Assembly (NCBI RefSeq): GCF_008831285.2
Contig: NC_045150.1
Location: 8,382,001-8,446,000 of the forward strand
Reading direction: 5' to 3'
Length of the DNA: 64,000 bases
Source: Nymphaea colorata
Lineage: Eukaryota; Streptophyta; Magnoliopsida; Nymphaeales; Nymphaeaceae
Under the pieces are notes generated by a model. The model was given only the letters and a program-made list of their open reading frames with translations, was not told where the DNA came from and did no database searches. Positions 24,380 to 34,962 of this stretch are shown here, piece after piece; position 1 is the first letter of the stretch; each line of letters opens with the position of its first letter. The translations under genes were made by a program, and so were the position numbers.

Positions 24380-24830
24380 TTAGGAATTTAGGAGGTTGGA
24401 CTTACCTGCAGAAACCAGTAGGAGGTTGAGCTCGACTCGATCAACTCATGTTTTACTTGTCTTGAACTCGAGTCGAGCTGTACAAGGTCAGCTCAAACTT
24501 GACTCAATAAACCAAGTCACAGCTCAAGCTCATCTCATTTAAGCTCGTTTACCAACTCTTCATTTGTTAGGATCTCTTTCCTTTGTTTTAAGTATGGAAT
24601 TTTTTTTTTTTTTAAAAAAAAGACCTAAAATAGACTAGCTCTCTCAAGTTTAACTGAGTCAATTTCGTATAACTCTAACTCGACTCATTTATAAGCTCTA
24701 GCTTTTAATTAAGCTTGAACTTGATTCACTTATCTCCTTCCTTTGTTAAACGAATCGAGCTTAGCTGGGTGAGTTTGAATCGAGCTGGAGTTGGCTTGGC
24801 TCGACTCGCTGTATAGCCCTAGAAACCAGG
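24380..24830. repeat. GAGCTC/CTCGACTCG-rich dispersed repeat
   Basis: Many overlapping phrases such as 'gagctcgactcg', 'tcgagtcgagct' and 'agctcgactcgctg' fill this stretch. The same vocabulary recurs at 44400-44720 and 49203-49660, so it is a dispersed family, probably non-autonomous hAT-like elements (inference). Confidence 0.5.
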
Positions 24831-26450
24831 TGTGATTCCCAATATATTTATTGCTCTGCAAAAGAGAATCTGGCTACAAGATCCGGTTGCTCCAATTCTC
24901 TCCCTACAGAATCCAATCCAATCCAATCCAGATCCAAATTATCAAATGCATTAAACTGCATGGTCCACTCCCTATTACATTTCTACGCGTAGCTTGATTG
25001 AGATTGTGCAATCAACCAATAATGAAATGTACACACTACCAATCACTTCACTAGTCCAAACAACCACTCACTTTGGACGACAACTTGATTCATAGAAGCA
25101 AACAATTTATGGGTCAAAAGGGAGCGCGGCGCGTATAATAGTTAGCATGTTCACATACAAGAGTAAGCAACTAGGCATTAACCAATTAGTTCTTTTGAGA
25201 GTGTTCTAACCAGTAGTGAAGAAGAAGAAATTCAGGTCAACAAGAGGTGGGCAGAATAGGTTGGCTTTTTCCAATCTGCACAAATATATTTTATCACACT
25301 AGCTAATAGTAATACATTTGTTTGATTAATAAGCAATATAAAAAAACATAAAAAGAGTCAAAAAGGGGTCATCGATATTGAAGCATAGCAGAGGTGTCAT
25401 CTCGAAACATAAAAAATCTTCACGATTAGGGTTTCTAGGAGACCTCACCAAAAAGTCTACAAGTTTTGTTTTATCTTCCTTTCCATTTCTTGGAAGCCCA
25501 GCTGCTTTTCTTGACCCAATAGTGTGTTTGATTCATTGTTTTTTTGGTCCCACATCGAATCCAGGATATATGGAAGTTTATTTTGTTGTCTGGGCTTTGA
25601 ATGCAGACTAGCTTGACCATAGCTACTAAGTTGCAAAATGACCACTGATCTAAGTCGCATGGGTGTGTACCCATGCAAAATGTTTTTGTTAAAAAAATGC
25701 ATGTTGTTTTTTGTGAAATTTTTTAAATATACATTAAACATTTTCTTCTTTTCAACAACATGTCCAAATTTTATGAGATATTACATGTATCATGTCACCA
25801 TACCCACATTTTTTTGTCTGTGCTTATACTAAGTCGTTTGGCAATCAGAACATTTTGTGATTGTTTTATAAATGTACCCCAAAAATTAGAGCACATTCAT
25901 GCACACATAGCTCCGGTGTTCTATGAATTTGTCTTAATCTTTAAATCAGATTCATAAAATACTTATATAATTGTCAAACAATTCATACATGTAATGTTAC
26001 ATGTGACTTTGGCATGAATTAAAAGCGGAGGGCAGAAAATGCATGAGACTCAAAAACTGATAGGAGGTGATCAGATTCGAGATGTCTATAACACAATTAC
26101 ATGAGTAAATTAAAGAGGACAAAACGGTAACGGTAATTAACTAATTAATTAATTAACAGAACGTGAAAATGAGTGACGATTATGATAAAAAGTTAATAAA
26201 AAATGGATTATAATAACAATTTTTTTTATGTACCATTTGTAAGAAACAATATAAATACGGTCGAGAAAAAGCAAAGCGGATAAGGAAACGAAAATAATCA
26301 TTCTATGAAACCAAAATATAATTAAATAGATTATATATTTTCAAATGTTTTTAATTCTAAATAACAAACATCTCCTAGACATAAAAAGGTGTTTCTCCAA
26401 GCCAGTGTTATCTTTGACAAGTACTCGGAAGTTAATTTTAACAATCATAC

Positions 26451-26780
26451 GGATGCATTTGGATGATATCCACGAAAAACTTGGTTTAAAAATCTAAGAA
26501 AACCTGGTGAAAGCAAAGCTTTTAAAAAAACCGGATTGGATGTTTCTATGACAAGATCACAAAAAAATTGAGGAAGAGGTAAAAATCAGTTTTACTAGAA
26601 AAAAAAAAAACCTGGGAGAAGACAGATTTTCCAAGCACTCTATGACAACCAGGTTTTATCAAAATAAGATTTTAGGAAAAGCCAGTTTTGATGTCATTCA
26701 AACATGTCTAAAATGGTGTTTTGGAGCAAAATAGGTTTTTACCTAAAACCTGATTTTGAGATGTCATTCAAATGCCTTCC
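26451..26780. mobile_element. MITE-like element with imperfect terminal inverted repeats
   Basis: The left end GGATGCATTTGGATGATATC and the complement of the right end, GGAAGGCATTTGAATGACATC, match apart from a few bases. The body repeats 'aaaacctg', 'ccagtttt' and 'ttttgatgtcattcaaa' phrases in both orientations, so the transcript could fold back. No coding capacity. Target duplication not clear. Confidence 0.5.
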
Positions 26781-27198
26781 ATAATCTTCTTTAACTTTGT
26801 GTTCATTACCTTAGATCTGAGGCTGCATTAAAAAGGAGTATTTCAGGAGATCTTTTGTTTAAACAAACTGAAAATCATAGATGTTAAAAACTATAGATTT
26901 AAGGTCGAATAGTGGGTGGGGGTCTGATTTTACATTCATAGATTTGAAATCCTAGGGATCTAAGATCACTGCAGATTTGAGATCCGTGATGAAACAATAC
27001 AACCTAATGTTGTGAGAATTGGCAACATGTTAAGCAAATCTAAGGAGTTCATTCCACCGCCCCTAAGAGAGGCTGTTGCCTCCACCATGTGCCCGCCTTC
27101 TTGAGTTTTCACAGAGCATGTTATGAGACCTTTTATTGTCCAGAGGTAAAAGCAAATTTGAAGGGTTATGGGGAAAATGTAAATACGTTGAAACTAGT

Positions 27199-27380
27199 TG
27201 TATGCACCCAGAGGTGGAGGGAGGGGGGCTGCCTAGGCCGTGGCCCCACCTCAGCTAACTGAAAAAAAAAATTACATTAAAAAAATTGAAAATTTTTAGT
27301 TGTTTAATGTATTTTTTGCATTTCGATTTTGTTTCGCCAGCCCCTAAAAAAAATCCTAGCTCCATTCCTGTATGCACCCA
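27199..27380. mobile_element. Short element flanked by identical 12-base repeats
   Basis: TGTATGCACCCA occurs at 27199-27210 and again at 27369-27380. Between them lies a 158-base element starting 'gaggtggaggg' and ending 'cctagctccattcc'. Its ends resemble the 'GGCGGAGCCAGGATTT' termini of a small plant element family. The flanking repeat covers a 9-base Mutator-type target duplication plus extra bases. Confidence 0.6.
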
Positions 27381-28530
27381 TCAATACACAAAAACTTATG
27401 GTAAAAAATGGACTTTTTATAAGGACAAAGAAAAAAGATAATGAAAAAAGTTAAAACTTCAAAAAAATATTTTCTTTTTAAAAATCTATTTAATACCCCA
27501 ACTTCACTTTTATTATTGTGTGCACAATGTTGCACAATCCGAGTGCACCTACGTCACTGTAGATGAAATTAGGTCTGCAGCCTAATGCTCGGGCTTGGCC
27601 TGATATTCGAAATTTGAGCTGAGCTCATGGTTCAACCTGACTCGAATGTTTTGAATACAAAATATATTTTTAATAATAAAATATATATTATTAATAAAAT
27701 AAAAATAATATTGAAAACTTATCAATCCAATTAGGCCCCCATCGAGCGGACCTTTTCGGGCTGAAACCGCAGATGAAACCAGGTGAGCAACCCGAATCGT
27801 AGCTCCATCGTCAAATCTAATCTGATGCATTCAAGTCTGCTTTTGGTTATTTGCATCGTCCTCTGAACCCGAATTTGGTTCTGATTGTATGCCGGCCGGC
27901 CGACACTCGAGTAGAAACTTGATTATATACATGATATTGGTGTATGAAATTTGTTGTGATATAAAAAGATGCCTTGACAGAAAAAAAAAAAAAATACTTT
28001 TTTATAAAAATTGAAAACAATTTTAAAAACAAAAAAAAGGATAAAAACTTTTTTGACAATTACAAAAATACCCTCCCTTTTTTATTTTGGCGTATGCTTG
28101 TTGGGGTGGGTGGGGGGCGGCGCTACGTCTGTGGACGGACAAGCCGGCGTTGGCGTGGCCCACCCTGCCGAAGTGTAGGCAGAAGGCAATCGTTGACGCC
28201 GCTCTGCAGACAAAGCAGTAAAGCCATCCCCGGATAATACAGGATCTAAATCTTGACTTTTGAAGGTGGACGAAGGATTCATTATTCTAAAAGGCCCATC
28301 CGAGCTGGCGCAGTCCGTTAATAATGGCAGATTCTTTCGCAGAAGAAGAAGAATATGCACAAAAAGAGATACCGAGATTGGTGCTGGACTCTAAAAACGA
28401 AGCAGCTCAGAGACAGTACTTTGATAGTGACAGAGCTCGTTTTTCATGTAGTAAATTTTGCAGTGAACTTATATGTTAAACAGCAAGCAAAATTTTCAAG
28501 CTTTGAAGGTGGTGGCGGGGCCGGCGCTGG

Positions 28531-28653
28531 AATTTATATAAAGGGGAGGATGAGCGTCTTCGTAGCACGGCATCATCTCACTACTCAAGAAATCTAGCTA
28601 GCAAGCAGCAGTTTCTTTGAGTAGCTCCCACTTTCTTGCTGGACCCGATCGAG
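28531..28653 (+). promoter_or_regulatory. Core promoter and 5' UTR of the peroxidase gene
   Basis: TTTATATAAA at 28533-28542 is a strong TATA box about 110 bases before the ATG at 28654. A transcript start about 30 bases further on would leave a leader of some 80 bases. Confidence 0.6.
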
Positions 28654-30034
<1,381 letters not shown>

Positions 30035-30741
30035 GAAGGAACTAGCTAGTCGTCTCCAGTTTGTGTGCGGCTAACGTGCGAATATGCATGAGCCAATGTT
30101 TTTCTTCCTTTTTTTCTCTCTCTTTTCTCTACTATGCATGAGCCAATGTCTGTGTTTTTTCCTCTACATGGAAGAAGCCATTTTTGTAATGTCAATCTAA
30201 GTTCAACGTTATTACGGAAGGAAGTAAGCATAATTAGTTTATATGGAAAGCAAAGCATAAAAGCCGTTCAGTTCTTTTAATATTATTAGCTCACAGCCTC
30301 ACAGGTATAGTTTCTTTGTTGCAGCTAGAAGAGTTGGGTGGTCAACTCACTGGCTTAAAGAAGACGATCTACATTAACGTGTTAAGGGTTGGAAATAAGG
30401 CATACCATACTTTCTTTAAGGCATAGCATATTTTCTTTTAGAAAAGTTAGATGGCCATATTCTCTTATTAACCACGTAACTGCAAGTATATACCATAAGA
30501 AATCAAGATTTAAATCTTGTGGTCGCTGTCAATTTTGGCGTGTTATCATTTTGGATTATAAGCAATGGCAAGCATGACACCCAAGTTTGAATTATGTAAT
30601 AATAGAAGTCTATCCAGGCCTTGAATCAAGTCAAAATCTTGAAGGTATACACTAGGTATTAGCGTCGGGGTCTTGTCTTGAACGTGATTTCCCCTAAGTA
30701 TACGTTAATTGTTCACCGATGTGAAAATAACAAGGCGTGGG
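30035..30741. other. Spacer between peroxidase and copia element
   Basis: Holds the peroxidase 3' UTR, including a duplicated phrase 'atgcatgagccaatgt' (near 30085 and 30134). Nothing else recognised. It ends with GTGGG (30737-30741), the target-site copy of the retrotransposon. Confidence 0.5.
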
Positions 30742-30939
30742 TGTGATGTTATGCAAATCTAGTCGATATAGGCAAGTTGAATCTCTCCAAAGATCTCACC
30801 GTTGTAAAATCCCTCTTTTCTTTGCTTTTTTTATGAGGATGAGATAACGCTTGGACGTTATGCTCACTCTTGTATAAATACTCTAATTTGATTACAATAC
30901 AATCAATCAATTAAGTTTTCTTCAGTCCATTGTTTATCA
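30742..30939 (+). repeat. 5' LTR of the copia element
   Basis: Begins TG and ends CA. It contains a TATA-like 'ttgtataaatac' (about 30870-30881) before an 'acaatacaatcaatcaatt' tract shared with the 3' LTR. Relative to the 3' LTR it has an extra dozen bases before the final CA and lacks two bases near its start. Confidence 0.88.
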
Positions 30940-30952
30940 TGGTATCAGAGCC
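30940..30952 (+). other. Primer-binding site of the copia element
   Basis: TGGTATCAGAGCC, complementary to the 3' end of initiator methionine tRNA, directly follows the 5' LTR. It is the classic minus-strand primer site of plant copia elements. Confidence 0.93.
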
Positions 30953-31636
30953 AGGTTGAAGTCGACCAGGGCGAGCACGGGCAGCATCTGCTCGTGCTTC
31001 ATCTTCCACAGCGCCAGAGGATTCCGCAACAAAAGTCTTGCTGGTGTTTCCTTGCAATAGAAACCCTTCTTCCTCTGTTCAACAGAAGTCTTGCGCCCAG
31101 CCCCTGTTCTTCTGTTTATCACCACCGGCGTCGGCAACCGTTCTGGTTCCAACGAGCCCAAGCTCTGGAACCGACGCCTGAGCCGGCCGGAATCTTCAGA
31201 TTTCCGGTCGCCTTCCCTGCAGTGTTATTCTCCTTCACAAACCACTGCCTGCCAACTTCAGAAATTTGCCATTATTTCCAATGACCATCTCTCACCCTAA
31301 GACTGAAAAGGAACCATCGTCTCTGCGTTGCACTTCCAACCGTCCAGTGCTTGACCGATTTCGACACTGGTGCCGACCAGAATCGCAGTTTTTCCGGCCG
31401 CTTGTCCTTTGTTTCCCCTGTTTTTTGGGCGACCCTTGTTTCCCCTGTTTTGGGTGAGCAGTTTTAACGGTTGTTGTTGTGTCCTTGCTTCAGCCGACCT
31501 CGTTACAAAACAACAGAATCGCCTCTACTTCCTCCCTCTCCCCCTCGGTTTTTCTCTCCCATTTTGGGAAAACGCCCAATTTCAGGCGACGAGGGGAAGC
31601 ACGTGAAGTTAAATAAACTTTACGAAATAAACATGA

Positions 31637-33645
31637 ACACATGAAGTCTTTACAAGTCGTGACGTTCATTTTGAAGAACATGAGTTTCCTTTTTCTCGCA
31701 TCCAAGATAGTGATAGTCGGCTTGTGTTGCCTCTCCCTACACGTGAATCTCTTGAATATGAGTACATGGTTCCTAGTCTTGATTCCATATCTCACGAAAC
31801 TACCACCATATTGTCATATGAACACTCTCTGTCAACATCACCAAACAAACCTCCACCACCCACTATGCCACAACCTGACTCCAACGATACCACTGTTAGT
31901 CACCTACCATTAAGGCGTTCTACTCGGCAGTGCATGGTACCATCTCATTTACAAGACTATCGGTGCTTTTACTCTACCTGGCTCAAATCCTCTAATTTGG
32001 GTAATGGTACTAACTCTACAACACCAACACATCACCCAATGCACCATTTTCTTCATCTTGATAATTTCTCCCAATGTCACCAAGCCTTTTTAACTACTAT
32101 TCTCAACAACCGAGAACCGTCTTCTTTCAATGAGGCAATACAGTATCAGGAATGGAGAGATGCTATGGATGCTGAGCTTCAAGCGTTAGAGGCAAACTGT
32201 ACTTGGGAAATCACTTCTCTTCCACCAGGCAAAATACCCATTGGTTGTCGCTGGGTTTACAAAATCAAGTATAAAGCCGATGAATCTGTTAACAGACATA
32301 AGGCGCGACTTGTTGCTAAAGGATATACACAAACCAAAGGTATCGACTACACCGAGACCTTTTCTCCTGTTGCCAAAATTACGACTATTCGATGCCTTCT
32401 ATCCATTGCTGCTATTAAAGGGTGGTCTCTTTACCAAGTCGACGTCAATAATCCCTTTCTTCATGAAGATTTGCAAGAAGAAGTCTATATGTCTCTTCCA
32501 CCTGGTTTTACCCGACAAGGGGAAAACATTGTCTGTCGGCAAAAGAAATCTCTTTATGGGTTGAAACAGTCATCTCGGAATTGGTTTTTTAAACTCACTG
32601 AGTTCCTTCAACACCTTGATTTTTCTCAATCTAAGGCAGATTACTCCTTGTTCTCTAAGGTCAACAAGAATGACAGTATTTTTATTGTGGTATATGTTGA
32701 CGACATTATTATTGTAGGGGATAATCAACAAGTCATTGATCAGTTGAGGTCATCATCAATGATAAATTTTAATTGAAAGATTTAGGAGAACTTAAATATT
32801 TTTTGGGGATTGAAGTTGCAAGATCAAAACGTGGAATTTTTCTTTCTCAAAAGAAATATATAATGGACACTCTCCATGAAGCTGGATATATTGGGGCCAA
32901 ACCAAGTGACACACCAATGGAACAACATCTAAAGACAGATGATGAAAAATGTCAACTGTTAGAAGACCCTACTTTTTTCAAAAAAATTATTGGTCATCTA
33001 GTCTATTTGACCATCACACGACCGGATATTCTTCATAGTGTCCATATTTTAAGTCAGTTCATGGCACACCCAAGAACCACTCACTTCGAAATGGCCTTTC
33101 GCATCTTTCAATATATTAAATCATCTCTTGGACACAGTATTCTTTTATCATCTAATAGCAACATTGTTGTTAAAGGATTTTGTGACTCGGATTGGGTCTC
33201 ATGCCCAATGGCAAGGACATCAACTTCTGGATTCTGCATATTTATGAGAGACAACCCAATATCATGGAAGGTCAAGAAGCAATCCACTGTATCAAGGTCT
33301 CCAGAAGCAGAGTATAGAGCTATGACTCTAGCCACTTGTGAAATGACTTGGATAAAATATATTCTCAAATATTTTGGAATCATTCATGAGCAGCCTATGG
33401 AGTTACATTGTGACAATAATGCAGCAATACATATAGCTGCAAACCCGGTGTTTCATGAAAGAACTAAGCATATAGAGATCGACTGTCATGTTGTTCGCCA
33501 GAAAATCGAAAGTAAAGAAATCTACACCAAACACGTAAACTCTGAAAATCAAGTTGCTGATATCTTTACAAAGCCTTTAGGAAAGGAATCGTTTTTCAAA
33601 TTAAGAGGTATGTTAGCCTTAATTGACTCAGGAGCTCCAACTTAA
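31637..33645 (+). pseudogene. Copia pol remnant: integrase C terminus, reverse transcriptase, RNase H
   Basis: The frame opens at 31637 with the integrase tail (SRDVHFEEHEFPFSRI) and the basic linker (LRRSTRQ). Reverse transcriptase follows: WRDAMDAELQALEANCTWE, GCRWVYKIKYKADESV, ARLVAKGYTQ and the active-site YVDDIIIVGD near 32693. A one-base frameshift with a TGA at about 32774 separates it from the rest, which begins KDLGELKYFLGIEVARS. RNase H follows (CDSDWVSCP, SRSPEAEYRAM, CDNNAAIHIAANPVFHERTKHIEIDCH) and ends at 33645. Gag, protease and the integrase core are deleted; the join lies near 31600, after a GC-rich leader (30953-31600) of unknown content. The product cannot support transposition. 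Confidence 0.92.
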
Positions 33646-33652
33646 AGGGAAG
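33643..33652 (+). other. Polypurine tract of the copia element
   Basis: TAAAGGGAAG directly before the 3' LTR, the expected plus-strand priming site. Confidence 0.75.
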
Positions 33653-33837
33653 TGTTAGACGTTATGTAAATCTAGTCCATATAGGCAAGTTGAATCTCTC
33701 GAAAGATCTCACTTACAAATCCCTTTTTTCTTTCCCTTTTTTACGAGGATGAAATAACGGTTGAACGTTATGCTCACTCTTATATAAATACTTGAATTTG
33801 ATTACAATACAATCAATCAATTAAATTTTCTTCAGCA
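33653..33837 (+). repeat. 3' LTR of the copia element
   Basis: Begins TGTTAGACG and ends TTCTTCAGCA, followed directly by the target duplication GTGGG. It aligns with the 5' LTR over its whole length with scattered substitutions. Confidence 0.88.
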
Positions 33838-34962
33838 GTGGGTCCATGAATGAGTGAACTTGACTTCACTAACACGAAGAAAAAGATGTCTCACTGTAAA
33901 AATCTTTACTTATGCGTCAGGGCCTGACAAGTGATGGAACCTCGACAGCGATGCAGAAATGTAGTCGCGTTAGTGATAGTTGTTAGATTACTAACGCTGT
34001 GGTGCAACAGGAATTACAAAGAAGACGGCTTCAACGGCACACTGCCCTTGTGATAGTGATCTCTTGGCGCTCTCTAAGCAGTCTGTATGTGTTAAAGAAA
34101 ATTAACCAATTATCTTCTGCACGACCAATGCATTAGTAAGGTAAGAGAGAGAGAGAGAAGGGGGAGAGAGAAAGAGGAGATTGCCACAGAAGAAAGCAGG
34201 CATCTCAGAATAACAGAAACAAAAGAGAATAATTAGACTGCAGCAGGCTGTGACAAGGCGAAGAAAGATGTTGAAGACGCCTGCAAAAAACTGATGGGGT
34301 GATGGTTGGCGACACAAGGCTGCGGAGGACTGTGAAGGAGGTTGAGACGGAAAGGCAGGCGTCAGGTACTCAATAAATAGAAAAGTGAGGTCTTGAATCT
34401 GTCTCAGGGAGAACACAGATAGGAACATATATCTGCCCACTTGAGAGAAAAAATCAGTCCACTTAAACTTTTTTGTTAAAAAAAGAGCATACTAATATGC
34501 TTATCAATGCTAATGTAATTTAAAAGCATGCTTTAAGTCAAATTGTTTCTATGAAAATATTGAATTTTCTATTATTAGTATTGGATCTTCTATATAAACC
34601 ACTAATATTTTGGTGAATAAAAATTTAAAAAACATATTTAATCTAGGTAATTGACTGTAATATATGTTTTCATTGCAAAAAGTTATTTTGATTACCCCCT
34701 TACCTCTATACATACAACAGGTAGTATTCACCAAATCACATTTCCAACAGAGATCTAAAATCTCGACCGTCTAATACGATAGATGGATGCCAGCTTGCTA
34801 CTCAACGTTAACGAAGCACTTCCCAATCCCTGAACCTGCTATCCAGAGAATTGCTGACCAGGATCTTAAAGTGCGGATGGCACAGCCTACTACCCTCTAA
34901 AGCCACCTTTCTGAATTCTGCCGCATATCCAGACGATTTCGTTGGTAACGTCGGTTCATGAA
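33838..34962. other. Spacer and promoter of the DOT4-type gene
   Basis: Contains a short (GA)n tract (34144-34158) and AT-rich sequence; no exon recognised. The final 200 bases must include the promoter and 5' UTR of the gene starting at 34963. Confidence 0.45.

Larger units (their letters stand above)
20600..28530. other. 8-kb spacer without genes, rich in short repeat elements
   Basis: I see no supportable exon on either strand. It includes AT-rich sequence with repeated GAATTTGAT/GGATTCA phrases (20640-21200), a 29-base tandem duplication (22045-22102) and a CT/CCCTCT low-complexity tract (23140-23290). Three related short elements with 'gcggcaggccc' or 'gccccacctc' type ends lie near 23330, 24000 and 27211. 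There are also a GAGCTC-rich repeat (24380-24830) and a MITE-like element (26451-26780). A GC-rich patch at 28090-28210 has open frames on both strands but no recognisable protein. Confidence 0.5.
30742..33837 (+). mobile_element. Ty1-copia LTR retrotransposon, internally deleted
   Basis: Two LTRs (30742-30939 and 33653-33837) flank a primer-binding site and a partial pol. The element is bounded by a perfect 5-base target duplication GTGGG (30737-30741 and 33838-33842), so it is a single insertion. At about 3.1 kb it is far shorter than a full copia element: gag, protease and most of the integrase are missing. The surviving frame starts in the integrase C terminus and runs through reverse transcriptase and RNase H, broken by a frameshift. 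The LTRs differ at roughly one base in ten, so the insertion is old. Polymerase order (INT before RT-RNase H) identifies the copia superfamily. Confidence 0.93.

Noticed and set aside
27974-28360. Frames on both strands in a GC-rich patch before the peroxidase
   Set aside because: No family resemblance, no splice context and no conserved motif; possibly part of an old element.
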